Notes: generated by a model not told the origin, from the sequence alone. Shown: positions 33,291 to 44,302, numbered from the stretch's first letter. The stretch: 64,000 nt of DNA from Bdellovibrionales bacterium (GCA_018266355.1 JAFEAP010000025.1:176122-240121); one strand, 5' to 3'. Numbers and translations are program-made.

Positions 33291-34607
33291 ATGGAACGTT
33301 CCCAAGTCCTCGCCGCCGCCCGCGCCTACTTCGAAGCCCAACCGAAGAAGGAGTTCGTTCCGGGCCAAACCTACGTCCCCGTCACCGCGAAGCTGATGGA
33401 CGGCGCGGACCTCGAGGCGCTCGTCGATTCGTCGCTCGACATGTGGCTCACTGCCGGCCGGTTCGGCCGCGAGTTCGAAGCGACGCTCCCCGCCCATTTC
33501 GGCCGCAAGACCGGCGCGCTCCTCGTGAATTCGGGTTCGAGCGCGAACCTCGTCGCGATTTCGAGCCTCGGCTCCCCGATGGCGAAGGAATTCAAACGCG
33601 AACCGCTCGTGGCCGGCGACGAAGTGATCACGCTCGCCGCGGGTTTCCCGACCACGGTGAACCCGATCGTCCAGAACGGGTGGAAACCCGTCTTTATCGA
33701 CATCGATTTGAAGACGCTGAACGCGCTTCCCGAGGCGATCGCCGCCGCGAAGGGACCTAGGACGAAAGCGGTCGTGATCGCGCACACCCTCGGAAACCCG
33801 TTCCGCTCGGATCTGATTTCCGAGTGGTGCAAGAAAGAGGGACTCTACCTGATCGAAGACTGCTGCGACGCCCTCGGAGCGACGGTCGCCGATCGTCCGG
33901 TCGGCTCCTACGGCGAATTCGCGACGGTGAGCTTTTACCCCGCCCACCACATCACGACGGGCGAAGGCGGCGCGGTTCTTCCCTCCGACGGGAAGTGGAA
34001 GCGGATCGCGGAGAGCATTCGGGACTGGGGCCGCGACTGCTGGTGCGAGCCGGGCGTGGATAACACGTGCAAGAAGCGCTTCGAGTGGCAGCTCGGGAAC
34101 CTCCCGTACGGCTACGACCATAAATATACCTATTCGCACATCGGCTATAACCTGAAGGTGACCGACATGCAGGCCGCCCTCGGCGTCTCGCAGCTGAAGA
34201 AGCTCGCCGGATTCGTGGAGACGCGCCGGAAAAACTGGAAAACGCTTTATAACGGCGTGAAGTCCTCGCCGATCCTTTCGAAGCACCTCACGCCGGTCGA
34301 GCCCACGGAGAACACGAATCCGTCCTGGTTCGGTTTCCCGATGCACGCTTCGGACGCGCTCGACCGCGACAAGCTCACGAAGAACCTCGAAGCGAAGCGA
34401 ATCGGAACGCGCCTCCTTTTCGCGGGGAATCTCACGAAGCAGCCGGCCTATAAGGGCGTCGATTTCCGCGTCGTCGGCGATCTCGCGAACACGGACCGCG
34501 TGATGAAGAAGACCTTCTGGCTAGGCGTCCATCCCGCGCTCACGCCCGCGATGATCACGTACATGCTCGAGACGCTCGAGAGCGAAGTGAAGGCTCTCAC
34601 GACGTGA
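33291..34607 (+). CDS. rfbH: CDP-4-keto-6-deoxyglucose 3-dehydrase (E1)
   Basis: A 438-residue PMP-dependent, iron-sulfur dehydrase that removes O3 of CDP-4-keto-6-deoxyglucose. Two diagnostic features are visible. His220 in YPAHHITTGEGG replaces the aminotransferase lysine. The [2Fe-2S] motif C-x57-C-x-C-x7-C is complete (Cys192, Cys250, Cys252, Cys260), almost in the numbering of Yersinia E1. The enzyme therefore needs an E3-type reductase, which is absent from this window. Its stop overlaps the next GTG start as GTGA. No Shine-Dalgarno sequence is evident before the ATG. Confidence 0.95.
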   Translation: MERSQVLAAARAYFEAQPKKEFVPGQTYVPVTAKLMDGADLEALVDSSLDMWLTAGRFGREFEATLPAHFGRKTGALLVNSGSSANLVAISSLGSPMAKEFKREPLVAGDEVITLAAGFPTTVNPIVQNGWKPVFIDIDLKTLNALPEAIAAAKGPRTKAVVIAHTLGNPFRSDLISEWCKKEGLYLIEDCCDALGATVADRPVGSYGEFATVSFYPAHHITTGEGGAVLPSDGKWKRIAESIRDWGRDCWCEPGVDNTCKKRFEWQLGNLPYGYDHKYTYSHIGYNLKVTDMQAALGVSQLKKLAGFVETRRKNWKTLYNGVKSSPILSKHLTPVEPTENTNPSWFGFPMHASDALDRDKLTKNLEAKRIGTRLLFAGNLTKQPAYKGVDFRVVGDLANTDRVMKKTFWLGVHPALTPAMITYMLETLESEVKALTT

Positions 34608-35894
34608 GCGGCGCTTCGGGGATGGGCCGATCGAAGTCGTTCGTGTTCGGAACGCTCGGTCTCCTCCTCCTCGCCGTCGGGTTCGCCCGGAGCGTGAAGC
34701 TCTATTCGGAGACGGGGATGGTCGATTTCCGGAACCGAGTCGTGGCCGCGCGCCAGGCCGAGCGGGGATTGAACCCGTACACCTTCAAGTGGGAGCCGCG
34801 CTATCCGGAGACGCTCCTCGATCCGACCGACGAGGTGGACACGAAGTACACGCGAATGACGTCGCCGCCGACGACGCTTCTGGTTCATAGTTTTTTCGCC
34901 GATGCTCCTTACGCGAAGCAGAAATTCGTGAACTTCGCGCTGAACTGGCTCTGCTTGATCGCGATCGCGGCTTGGCTCTTCCGGTCTCTTCGTTTGCCGA
35001 TCGGGGCAGTTCTTTTCGCGACCGGCGCGTACGGCGTTTCCGCGCTCTGGCTTTTTCACGTCGAGCGCGGGCAGCAGTACGTTTACTTCTCGCTTTTCGC
35101 CACGCTCGCCGTTCTTCCGCCGACGACGGAGGGGTTTCGGGCGTTCTTCCAAGCCATCGCCTCGTTTTTCCGACCGACGCTCGGGACCGCCGTTTTCGCT
35201 TCGTTCCGCGAAAGACGGCCCGTGCGAACGCTCGTCGTGACGGCGGCGATCGGAGGACTCCTCCTCGTGCCCGTCCTTTGGAAATATCCCCTCGCTTGGT
35301 GGGGGGATTATTTCGCGTCGACGCGCGACTGGTTCGATCATGGACGCGGCTTCCCCATGAAGATCACGCGTTCCATCGTGGTCACGATTCCCGATTTGCC
35401 GGAAGGCGATCCGTTCCTCGCGAAGGCGTGGAGTTTCGGCGCGTTCGGAAGCCTACCCTACCATTTCGCGGAGAAAGCCGGATGGCCGCTCCCCTACGCG
35501 GTCGGTCTTTTCTTGACGGCGGCGGCGACCGCCGGCTCGGCTTGGAAGCTCTGGCGCGCGCGCGCGGAGTCGGCGATTTCTTTCGCCGGAAGGTTTTTCT
35601 CGGCGATTTACCTTACCGACTACGTTCTCCCTGCGCCGCGCAGCGGATATAACGCCGTTCTCTTTTTCCCGATGATCGTGATCGCGTTCGCGGAGGTCGC
35701 GTCGCTCGGCCGCCCGGCTCCCGGTCGAAAACTCGGGTCGCGTGCGGCGGCGATGTTCCTCGTCGTCGTCGGCCTTGCGGTCGCGCTCGAAGCGATCGTG
35801 AAGCCGTACTCGAGTCCGATGCTCGTCGAGGCGCTATACGTGATCGGCGCGTCGGTCGTTTTGTTCCGGAAAAACGAGGGTGAAACGCCCGCGC

Positions 35895-35908
<14 letters not shown>
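34604..35908 (+). CDS. GT-C like polytopic membrane protein (DUF2029/GT87-like)
   Basis: A 434-residue protein with about nine or ten transmembrane helices, starting at the GTG that overlaps rfbH. After the first helix a periplasmic loop carries [20 protein letters not shown], the pattern seen in DUF2029/GT87 transferases (Asp followed by Tyr). TSPPTTLLV and the later LTDYVLP segment also fit. It would move a sugar from a polyprenyl carrier in the periplasm. Coupling to rfbH suggests a link to dideoxyhexose transfer, but this is inference. The last 14 nt overlap convergent gmd. Confidence 0.75.
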
Positions 35909-36902
<994 letters not shown>

Positions 36903-36985
36903 AGACTCCGATTCGTCCCCCATGGAACACTGCGTTGTCAACGACTGCGTCGGTGGACGTCTAGCGGAAAACATGAAAGATCTGG

Positions 36986-38209
36986 ATGACGATGAAATTT
37001 AGTTATCCGCTCGCGGCGACGACCTTCGGAGCCGAAGAAATCGAAGCCGCCAAGGCCGTCCTCGACTCGAATCAATTCACGATGGGCGAATGCGTAAAGC
37101 GATTCGAAGCGGAGTTCGCGGCATGGGTCGGCGCGAAGCACGCCCTCATGGTGAACTCCGGATCCTCCTCGAACCTCCTCATGGTCGACGCGATGATCCG
37201 TCGGTCGAAAGGAAATGCCCCCTGGAAAAAGGGCGACGAGGTCCTCGTACCGGCGCTCGCCTGGCCGACGACGGTCTGGCCGCTCGTTCAACTCGGACTC
37301 GTTCCGGTCTACGTCGACGTCGATCCGAAAACGCTCGCGATCGATCTCGAAAGCGCCCGGTCGGCGCTCACTCCGAAGACGAAAGGAATGTTCCTCATCC
37401 ACGTGCTCGGTCAGTGCGCGGACATGGCGGCGACGCTCGCGTTCTGCCGCGACCACGGAATCTCCCTCCTCGAAGATAACTGCGAGAGCCTCGGCGCGAA
37501 TTTCGACGGGACCGCCGCCGGGAATTTCGGCGTGATGGCTTCGTATTCTTGCTATTACTCCCACCACATCTCGACGATGGAAGGCGGAATGATCACGACG
37601 AACGACTCGGAGCTCTTCGACGACCTCCGGAGTCTCCGCGCCCACGGGTGGGTCCGTGACCGCGGCGACAAGACGGAGTGGGAGGCGAAATATCCCGAAC
37701 TCGATCCGCGATTCATGTTCGTTCTTCCCGGTTACAACGTCCGGCCGCTCGAGATTTCGGCGGCGATGGGATCGGTCCAGCTCCGGAAACTCGACGCGAT
37801 GCTCGATTCCCGCGAAAAACTGGCGAGTGAAGTCGCCGGATGGACGAAGCAGTTCGCTCCCTGGATGACCCTGATCGGCGCCGAACACCTCGCGGCGAAA
37901 GACGGCGGACGCCGCGGTAGACGGCATTCGTGGATGACCTTCCCTTTCCGCCTCGACGCGAATGCGCCGATAAAAGTCGCGAAGGTGAAGGAAATCTTCG
38001 AAACGAACGGCGTCGACACCCGCCCGGTGATCGCGGGAAATCTCGCGCGCCATCCGGCGAATCTCCATGCCGAAACGCGGACGGCGAACTCGCTCGCGAA
38101 TTGCGACGCCCTGCTCGAACGCGGTTTCATGATCGGTTGCCATCCGCTCGTCGACCCGAAAGGGAGGGCGGCGCTCGAATCGGCGTTCCGAGCGCTCGGA
38201 AAAATCTAG
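36986..38209 (+). CDS. ColD-like GDP-4-keto-6-deoxymannose 3-dehydratase
   Basis: A 407-residue member of the DegT/PLP family. The position of the Schiff-base lysine is His in [13 protein letters not shown], as in E. coli ColD (His188), so it should remove O3 rather than transfer an amino group to C4. Other ColD-like blocks are [27 protein letters not shown] and [10 protein letters not shown]. The C-x-C cysteine set of E1 is absent, as in ColD. Starts at 36986 or 36992 are both possible. The neighbouring gmd supplies the predicted substrate, making GDP-colitose or a related 3,6-dideoxy sugar plausible. Confidence 0.88.
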   Translation: MTMKFSYPLAATTFGAEEIEAAKAVLDSNQFTMGECVKRFEAEFAAWVGAKHALMVNSGSSSNLLMVDAMIRRSKGNAPWKKGDEVLVPALAWPTTVWPLVQLGLVPVYVDVDPKTLAIDLESARSALTPKTKGMFLIHVLGQCADMAATLAFCRDHGISLLEDNCESLGANFDGTAAGNFGVMASYSCYYSHHISTMEGGMITTNDSELFDDLRSLRAHGWVRDRGDKTEWEAKYPELDPRFMFVLPGYNVRPLEISAAMGSVQLRKLDAMLDSREKLASEVAGWTKQFAPWMTLIGAEHLAAKDGGRRGRRHSWMTFPFRLDANAPIKVAKVKEIFETNGVDTRPVIAGNLARHPANLHAETRTANSLANCDALLERGFMIGCHPLVDPKGRAALESAFRALGKI

Positions 38210-38974
38210 ATGAAGATCGAAAGAGTCCTCGTCGTACTTCCTTCGTATAATGAGAATGAAAACATCGTAAACCTGATGGAGGCGATCCTCGCGCTCGGAC
38301 CGGGATACGCGGTTTGCGTCGTCGACGACTCGTCCCCGGACGGCACCCACGAGCTCGTTCGCCGGGCGATCGAATCGAAGGAATGGGCGGCGCGCGCGCA
38401 CCTGATCGTTCGGGCGAAAAAAGACGGACGAGGCGGAGCCGTCCGCACGGGTTTTCAGTGGGGTCACGACTCCGGACGGGGGTTCCAAGCCTATGTCGAG
38501 ATGGACTGCGACTTTTCGCACGAGCCGAAGTCGATCCCGACGGGAATCGCGAAACTCGAAGCCGGCGCGGACGTGGTCCTCGGATCGCGCTATCCGGACG
38601 GGAAAATCGAAGGGTGGCCGATCCAGCGGCACGTCTTCTCTTTTCTCGCGAACTTCCTCGCTCGCACGCTCATCCATTCGGGAGTCCACGACTTCACGAA
38701 CGGGTTCCGGTTCTATTCGCCGGCGGCGGTCGAAGTTCTTCTCTTAAATTCCCAGAAGCACAAGGGCTATATTTACCTCTCGGAATCCCTCTCGCAGCTG
38801 CTCCTCGCCGGGATGTCGATCCGGGAGTTTCCGATCTACTTCAAGAATCGCGTCCGCGGCGTCTCGAACACGAGCTTCGCCGAAGTGAAGAACGCCCTCC
38901 TCGGAATTTTTTCGATCGCGCGCGAGCACCGTCGCCGCCGAACCGGACGGAAGATCGAGTCGCGAGCCGGGTGA
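38210..38974 (+). CDS. GT2 glycosyltransferase, dolichyl-phosphate-mannose synthase-like
   Basis: A 254-residue enzyme starting directly after the ColD-like stop. Motifs of the DPM1 family are PSYNENENI, VVDDSSPDGT, MDCDFSHEPKSIP (metal site) and GSRYPDG, with TNGFRFYS. It lacks strong C-terminal membrane helices, so it would act on the cytoplasmic face and make a polyprenyl-phosphate sugar for GT-C enzymes such as those at 34.6 kb and 39.9 kb. The His/Arg-rich end may aid membrane contact. The sugar is unknown. Confidence 0.9.
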   Translation: MKIERVLVVLPSYNENENIVNLMEAILALGPGYAVCVVDDSSPDGTHELVRRAIESKEWAARAHLIVRAKKDGRGGAVRTGFQWGHDSGRGFQAYVEMDCDFSHEPKSIPTGIAKLEAGADVVLGSRYPDGKIEGWPIQRHVFSFLANFLARTLIHSGVHDFTNGFRFYSPAAVEVLLLNSQKHKGYIYLSESLSQLLLAGMSIREFPIYFKNRVRGVSNTSFAEVKNALLGIFSIAREHRRRRTGRKIESRAG

Positions 38975-38978
38975 GCCG

Positions 38979-39896
38979 ATGATCTTTTATAACGGGACCA
39001 CGGGCAGCCTCGGTCGGTACTTCGCGAATGCCGCGAGAAACCTTTCGACTTCGGCGGTCGCCCTTCGTTCGCGACTCGAGGATCGCGCCGGATTGCGCTC
39101 CGAGATCGAAACGGTTTCCGGGGAGTCGGCGATCTTGATCCTGCTCGCGGCGAAGGTTTCGGTCCCGTGGTGCGAATCCCATCCCGAGGAGGCACGCCGG
39201 ACGAACGTCGAAGACACCGTCGAATTCGTTCGCGTATTCGTCGAGGTTTGCCGCGCGAAGGGCGTGGCGCCCGAGGTCGTCTACGTCAGCTCGGCCCATC
39301 TCTACGCGCGAAATGACGGGCGCATTCACGAAACCGACCCGGCGCTTCCCCGCTCGGTCTATGCCCGCACCAAGCTCGAAGCCGAATCGGCGCTTCGAAG
39401 TCTCTCCGACGCGTTCGGCTTCGACCTTCGCGTCGCCCGCGTATTCGGACTCGTCGCGCCGATCCAGCCGGAAAACTACGTCCTTCACTCGCTCTTGAGG
39501 CGGGCACGCGAAATGAATTTAAAGGACATCCCCGGCCTTTCGAACGTCCGCGACTACCTCGATTCTCGCGACGTCTGCCGATCCTTGATCCGAATCGCCG
39601 AAGTTCCGCGGGACCGTTTCGCGAGAGTCTGTCCGGACGGCGTCCTGAACGTCTGCGCTGGCGAGGGAATCACGATCCGAAGACTCGCCGAGACTTGTCT
39701 CGAGGCGCTCTATCCGGCCTCGGAAGCGCGCGTGCTGCGTTCGGAGCTTTCGGAGGCTCCGCCGCGAGCCGATGACGTACCGCGAATCGTCGGTTCCGGG
39801 GATCGCTACCGAGCGCTTTTCGGCGAGAACCCGAAAACGATCTCGATCGAAGAGACCGTCCGCGACGCCGTCACGACACCCAAAGCGTCCGGGTAA
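38979..39896 (+). CDS. NAD(P)-dependent SDR epimerase/reductase
   Basis: A 305-residue extended SDR, 4 nt behind the GT2 gene. The nucleotide site is atypical, NGTTGSLGRYF, and the catalytic pair lies in VYARTKLEAE; SSAHLYA supplies the Ser/Thr site. RDYLDSRDVCRSL is a typical mid-domain helix. It ends the ColD-like operon, so it might reduce the 3-deoxy-4-keto product (a ColC-type role), although it does not closely resemble GDP-fucose synthase. Its last 26 nt overlap the convergent gene. Confidence 0.8.
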   Translation: MIFYNGTTGSLGRYFANAARNLSTSAVALRSRLEDRAGLRSEIETVSGESAILILLAAKVSVPWCESHPEEARRTNVEDTVEFVRVFVEVCRAKGVAPEVVYVSSAHLYARNDGRIHETDPALPRSVYARTKLEAESALRSLSDAFGFDLRVARVFGLVAPIQPENYVLHSLLRRAREMNLKDIPGLSNVRDYLDSRDVCRSLIRIAEVPRDRFARVCPDGVLNVCAGEGITIRRLAETCLEALYPASEARVLRSELSEAPPRADDVPRIVGSGDRYRALFGENPKTISIEETVRDAVTTPKASG

Positions 39897-41121
39897 AGAG
39901 ATAAAGGTAATAGAGCTGATACGGCGCCCAGAGCGCGATCAACGCCCAGTAAACGCGGCGGCGCCATATCGACCCGCGCGCGAGAATTCGCGGCGTCCAG
40001 GCCTCGTCCCATAAAAAGACGAGGAGAAAAAAGACGGGCATCGAATACCGCATGCCGTTCCCCCAGCGGTGTTCGACGCCGGAATCGCCGAGCGTCGTGA
40101 TGAGCAGGTGCGCGAGACCTCCGGCGAGAAACGAAAATCGCAGGAACCGTTCGGGGGTCAGCACGGAGGCACCCTTTCGGAGCGAGGACCGGGCCTCGAG
40201 AAAGAGGACCGTGCCGTAGATTACGATCAAGTCGGCGTTGATCATCCACGACATCCGCGTCGGATCCTTCGCGAACCAGTAAGGCAGAAGATTCTTCAGC
40301 AGCGCGCGAGGGAAATAGGTCAGGAACCCGCCGACGCTCATTTCCTTATGCCAGCCGATGTTCAGGGTTTGGAAATAGAGATCCCAAACTCCGAATTTCG
40401 CCTGCGTATAGAGAAAGAAAGTCGCCGCACCGCTGAGCGCTCCCAGCGTCCAGGCCGCCGCGAGCGCCGTTCGGCGCCCGCCGAGGTCGGTCTTCCGAAA
40501 GACGCGGCCGAGGACCGCCAGCCCGAGCACTCCGCCCGGAATCACGAATCCGGTAAGACGGGTCAACCCGAGGGCGTACCCGACGAGAAAAATCACCGGG
40601 TAAAGGAGCGGCGTGATTCTCGCCCGTTCGCGAAGGAGGAGGCGAATCCCGAGGAAGAGGAAGAAGCAGTAGACGGCTTCGCTATAGCCGACGAAGAAAT
40701 AGAAGGTCGCCGGATAGGCGGCCAGGAGAAGGAGCCTCTTCCGATCGACGAAACGCGGAAGCATCAGGAAAATCCCGAACGCGAAAAGGATCGACGTGAG
40801 GGGTAGCGCCCTTTCCGGTCCGAGCGCGAATACCCGGCCGAGAAATCCGCCGATCCAGGGGAAAAGCGGAAAGAAGGCCACGTTCGAACGATTCAGGTCC
40901 TGGACGGTGGGCGGGATCTCCGAGACGTATCCGTTTTGGATGATCGAGCGATACCATCCGCAGTCCCACCGGCATCCGAGATCGAGGGATAACGAGCTCG
41001 GACCGTAAAGGATCGCGAGAAGAGCGGCATAGACGAAGAAAAGGAGAAGGAAGAGGAGGAAACCCGTCCAAAAGCGCGAAATCACCGTCGATTTCCGCAT
41101 CTCCCCTTGATTCTCGAGCAT
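39871..41121 (-). CDS. PIG-V-like membrane mannosyltransferase family protein
   Basis: A 416-residue polytopic protein. After the first helix the loop reads CRWDCGWYRSIIQNGY, very like the WDxxWY...NGY block of PIG-V/GPI mannosyltransferases, and the next block is NVAFFPLFPWIGG. About eight to ten membrane helices follow. These features place it in the GT-C superfamily using polyprenyl-phosphate mannose. The longer upstream frame is antisense to the GtrB-like gene. Met 41121 is taken; Met 41100 is the alternative, but GGGGAG touches that codon. It is divergent from the GtrB-like gene. Confidence 0.8.
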   Translation of the reverse strand: MLENQGEMRKSTVISRFWTGFLLFLLLFFVYAALLAILYGPSSLSLDLGCRWDCGWYRSIIQNGYVSEIPPTVQDLNRSNVAFFPLFPWIGGFLGRVFALGPERALPLTSILFAFGIFLMLPRFVDRKRLLLLAAYPATFYFFVGYSEAVYCFFLFLGIRLLLRERARITPLLYPVIFLVGYALGLTRLTGFVIPGGVLGLAVLGRVFRKTDLGGRRTALAAAWTLGALSGAATFFLYTQAKFGVWDLYFQTLNIGWHKEMSVGGFLTYFPRALLKNLLPYWFAKDPTRMSWMINADLIVIYGTVLFLEARSSLRKGASVLTPERFLRFSFLAGGLAHLLITTLGDSGVEHRWGNGMRYSMPVFFLLVFLWDEAWTPRILARGSIWRRRVYWALIALWAPYQLYYLYLFTRTLWVS

Positions 41122-41145
41122 AAGGAATCTTAAATCGAATGGAAC

Positions 41146-42090
41146 ATGTCGTCGACCCGAATCGGTATCGTGATCCCCTGCTTCAACGAGGAAGAAACCC
41201 TCGACCAAACCGCGGAAACCGTCGGCGAGCAGCTGCGCGACCTCATCGACGCCGAAGAGATCGAGGTCGGCAGCTTCGTCTGCTTCGTCGACGACGGGAG
41301 CCGCGACGGCACCTGGAAGAAGATCGAGGAGTGGACCTCGAAGGGAACCCTTTATCGTGGCGTGAAGCTCTCGCGAAACGTCGGCCATCAGCGCGCGCTC
41401 CTCGCCGGGCTCATGTCGATGCGAGACGAAGCCGAGGCGCTTGTCTCGATGGACGCCGATCTCCAGGATCCGGCCCATACGATCCCGCTTTTCGTGAACG
41501 CCTACCTCGACGGGAACGAAGTCGTATACGGGGTGCGCGAGGACCGCTCCTCGGATTCCGGGTTCAAACGCGGCACCGCCGAATTTTTCTATCGCCTCAT
41601 GCGGAAGCTTGGCGTGGACATCGTTCCGAACCATGCCGACTGCCGACTCCTCGGACCGCGCGCCCTCGATGCGCTCAGTCTCTTCGACGAAGCGAACCTT
41701 TTCCTGCGCGGGATCGTTCCGCTCATCGGCTACCCCTCGACCCGCATCTATTATAAGCGCGACGCCCGGCTGGCCGGGGAGACGAAATATCCGCTTCGAA
41801 AGATGCTCGCGTTCGCTTGGGACGGAGTCACTTCTTTCAGCACGAAACCGCTCGGCTTCATCATGTGGCTCGGGTTCTTCGTCTGCCTCGCGAGTTTCGC
41901 CGTCGGAGGATGGGTCGCCTATACGTGGGTCGAAGGTCAGGCGATTCCGGGTTGGACCTCGATGCTCCTCCCTCTCCTCTTCATCGGCGGCGTCCAGCTC
42001 CTCTGCACCGGCGTGATCGGCCAATACCTCGGGAAGATTTACCAGGAAGTGAAGCACCGTCCGCGGTACTTCATCGAGAAACGTATTTAA
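41146..42090 (+). CDS. GtrB/ArnC-like polyprenyl-phosphate glycosyltransferase
   Basis: A 314-residue GT2 enzyme with two C-terminal transmembrane helices, the GtrB layout. Visible motifs are PCFNEEETLDQT, FVDDGSRDGTW, LSRNVGHQRALLAG, SMDADLQDP and FLRGIVPLIGY. Such enzymes move a sugar from UDP or GDP to undecaprenyl phosphate on the cytoplasmic side. It is followed 15 nt later by a GT-C-like membrane protein, the arrangement seen in O-antigen modification cassettes (gtrB plus specific transferase). The sugar is not predictable. Confidence 0.92.
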   Translation: MSSTRIGIVIPCFNEEETLDQTAETVGEQLRDLIDAEEIEVGSFVCFVDDGSRDGTWKKIEEWTSKGTLYRGVKLSRNVGHQRALLAGLMSMRDEAEALVSMDADLQDPAHTIPLFVNAYLDGNEVVYGVREDRSSDSGFKRGTAEFFYRLMRKLGVDIVPNHADCRLLGPRALDALSLFDEANLFLRGIVPLIGYPSTRIYYKRDARLAGETKYPLRKMLAFAWDGVTSFSTKPLGFIMWLGFFVCLASFAVGGWVAYTWVEGQAIPGWTSMLLPLLFIGGVQLLCTGVIGQYLGKIYQEVKHRPRYFIEKRI

Positions 42091-42105
42091 AGGGAGGTCC
42101 GGGCG

Positions 42106-43593
42106 GTGTCCCTGAAATCAACCCTTCTCGCGATTTTTATCGTCATGGCACTTCTTCTTCCCGCGGGGCAGCTTCTTCGGGACCAGAACCCGTGGAGTTG
42201 CTTCAATTTCACGCTCGACGAGGCCTTCTTCGCTCAAGCCGCCCAGCATTGGGCCGAAGGTAAAGGTTATCGGATGGCGAATTCCCTGCCCTTCGATCCG
42301 ACGATTACGGTGGGAGTTCCGTTAGCTTGGGGAGCCAGCGCGGTCAGTTCGGTTTCGGGTGAAGACATCGCGAATTCCGGCCGTCTCTTCGTGTATGGAT
42401 GCTTCATTCTCCTTTTATTGGCGGTCGGGCGTTTTGCATATGTGCGGGGAGAGCGAAATTGGTTCGCGGTTCCTTGCGCTTTGGGGATATTTGGATACGG
42501 GCTTTCACGAATTCCCTTCGGCGGATATTTCGTGTTCGGATTTCTCGGGGAGACGCCGGGGTTTCTCGCCGCCGCGCTCGCTTACGGCGCACTCGAGCAA
42601 AGGCGCTTTTTTCGCGCGGGCATTTACGCGGTACTCGCTTTCGCGCTTAAGCCGACGTTTCTCTTATTTCTGCCCGCCGTTTGGCTCACGGGCCTCCTCC
42701 ATTCGGGACGCGCGGCCTTTCGTTCCGGCTTGGCGATATCGATCGGAACGTTCGGACTATTTTACGCGTACGCCCGTGCGCGCAATCAGCCCATCGCGGA
42801 ATATCTCGAACTCTACTTCCGAGAGTCACGACGAATCTCAAACGACGTCCCCTCCGGAACGCTGTTCGATTTCTACGCCGGATTCGAACCGGCGTTAGCT
42901 TGGATTTCCTTCGCGTTCCTTTTCCTCGGGGCCTACGCCGTGTTTCGGGCGCGAAAACACGCGTCTGCGACAATCGCGGCGTTTTTCGTATTCATAATCT
43001 CCATTCTTTATTTTCTAATTTCCGGGCACCGACCGGTGGAAAAGCAATGGGGAGCGATTATGGGAATTACCCTCGTCGGATTTTCGATCCACTGGGGTGC
43101 GATCATCGCTAATCCGGTCCGAGGAGGGGTTCCACGAGAGTTCGCGAGAGGAATCGTCGTCGCCGTCCTCCTGACCTGGATTTTCGCCGTAGGACCGGTC
43201 GCTAGGCATCGTTATCTGCGACTTTCGGAGACCGCTTGCGCCTCGAAGGAACAATCAGCGATCAATGCGAGGTTGCGTGTTCTCTTCGACCACGGGGATT
43301 TAACAAGGGATAACCTCGGTGCCTGGATCGTCCACCATCAATATGACGAGACGTTATTCCGACTGCCTTTCGAGCCGACCTACCGCAAGGATTGGAAGGA
43401 TTTCGGGCCAACGCTTCCAAAATGGCTCTATGGAGAAACTGCGCTCCTTTTCCCTTCTCCTGAAGGATGCGTACCGGAGTTCAAGGGAGATTCGTTCGCT
43501 CTGCTGAAGTGCGAACGGAAAATCGAGGTTACTCCTTCCGTCGAGCCACGATCCCGAGGTAGGGGGACGCCGAAGAAGAGTTCGAGGGGATGA
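42106..43593 (+). CDS. GT-C like polytopic membrane protein
   Basis: A 495-residue protein with about eleven hydrophobic helices. GGGAGG sits 8 nt before the GTG start. After the first helix comes FTLDEAFFAQAAQHWAEG, the Asp-Glu loop expected in GT-C glycosyltransferases. Immediately behind the GtrB-like gene, it is the likely user of that enzyme's lipid-linked sugar. The C-terminal 130 residues are soluble and periplasmic. The gene is less GC-rich than the upstream region. Its last 65 nt overlap the convergent methyltransferase gene. Confidence 0.75.
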   Translation: MSLKSTLLAIFIVMALLLPAGQLLRDQNPWSCFNFTLDEAFFAQAAQHWAEGKGYRMANSLPFDPTITVGVPLAWGASAVSSVSGEDIANSGRLFVYGCFILLLLAVGRFAYVRGERNWFAVPCALGIFGYGLSRIPFGGYFVFGFLGETPGFLAAALAYGALEQRRFFRAGIYAVLAFALKPTFLLFLPAVWLTGLLHSGRAAFRSGLAISIGTFGLFYAYARARNQPIAEYLELYFRESRRISNDVPSGTLFDFYAGFEPALAWISFAFLFLGAYAVFRARKHASATIAAFFVFIISILYFLISGHRPVEKQWGAIMGITLVGFSIHWGAIIANPVRGGVPREFARGIVVAVLLTWIFAVGPVARHRYLRLSETACASKEQSAINARLRVLFDHGDLTRDNLGAWIVHHQYDETLFRLPFEPTYRKDWKDFGPTLPKWLYGETALLFPSPEGCVPEFKGDSFALLKCERKIEVTPSVEPRSRGRGTPKKSSRG

Positions 43594-44302
43594 AAAGCCG
43601 AAGAATCGGGATCAATGCCTGAATTCCGCGACCGATTGCCTTCTGCCAAAGAGGGCGGCGCTGAGGCCCGTTCCAAAAGTCGAATTCCGCGAAATAATCC
43701 GCCCGCAGCACCTCGAATCCTCGGGACTCGGCGAGCCTACGCCACCCCTCAAGGTTCATGGCTTCGAGACAATGCCGATCGAAATTCTCTCGATCGAGAA
43801 CTTCATGAAGAAACCTCTGCGTTTTTCCGACGAAATTCGGGGTCGCAAGCAGCAGAAGCCCTCCCGGTCGAACTAAATCCAAATGCCCTTCAAAGCAGCG
43901 CTCCCAATCCGGAAAATGTTCGAGGAAACCGTTCGATAGGACGATGTCGAAACCTCGGGGATCCGTGAAGGCGAAAAAATCGCCTTTTTCGACCCGACCG
44001 ATGCGATAGCCGGCACCGACGAGCCAATCTAACATTTCCGGCGCGACTCTCGGGGTAAGATCGATCCCATTCACCTCGTACCCGCGTGCTCCAAAATAAG
44101 CGAGATACCGCCCAGGAAAGCATCCGATTTCCAAAGATCGGACTTCACCCGGCGGTACCTTCACCCATTGCTCGATTGCGGTGTCCATCCAACACCGAAC
44201 TTGATCGTCCGCGGACGCCATTTCGAAACGATCTCGCGTATGTTCTTCATCCCAAACTTCCTGGGGATAAGCCGTTTGAATTTTTCCCGTCTCCGACGTC
44301 AT
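43529..44302 (-). CDS. SAM-dependent methyltransferase
   Basis: A 257-residue class I methyltransferase. Motif I is LEIGCFPGRYLAYF, motif II ends in NGIDLTP, and the post-I part reads IVLSNGFLEHFPD; LVRPGGLLLLATPN is typical. A C-terminal extension with a hydrophobic segment (ALIPILRLFIP) may contact the membrane or a lipid-linked glycan. The start overlaps the stop of the GT4 gene as ATGA. It is the last gene of a six-gene leftward operon. A role in capping or decorating the glycan is inference. Confidence 0.85.
   Translation of the reverse strand: MTSETGKIQTAYPQEVWDEEHTRDRFEMASADDQVRCWMDTAIEQWVKVPPGEVRSLEIGCFPGRYLAYFGARGYEVNGIDLTPRVAPEMLDWLVGAGYRIGRVEKGDFFAFTDPRGFDIVLSNGFLEHFPDWERCFEGHLDLVRPGGLLLLATPNFVGKTQRFLHEVLDRENFDRHCLEAMNLEGWRRLAESRGFEVLRADYFAEFDFWNGPQRRPLWQKAIGRGIQALIPILRLFIPSNSSSASPYLGIVARRKE

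Noticed and set aside
34036..34073. Valine in place of a further cysteine after the RfbH CWC motif
   Set aside because: The four cluster-ligand positions by spacing are Cys192, 250, 252 and 260, and all are present, so the valine does not break the cluster.
36973..37002. Nine-codon upstream ORF overlapping the ColD-like start
   Set aside because: Its ATG has no ribosome site, it is very short and its acidic product has no attenuator-like feature; chance is the simplest reading.
39871..42057. 728-residue minus frame extending upstream of the PIG-V-like protein
   Set aside because: The first 310 or so residues are antisense to the GtrB-like gene, whose motifs are intact; the membrane protein begins at 41121 or 41100.
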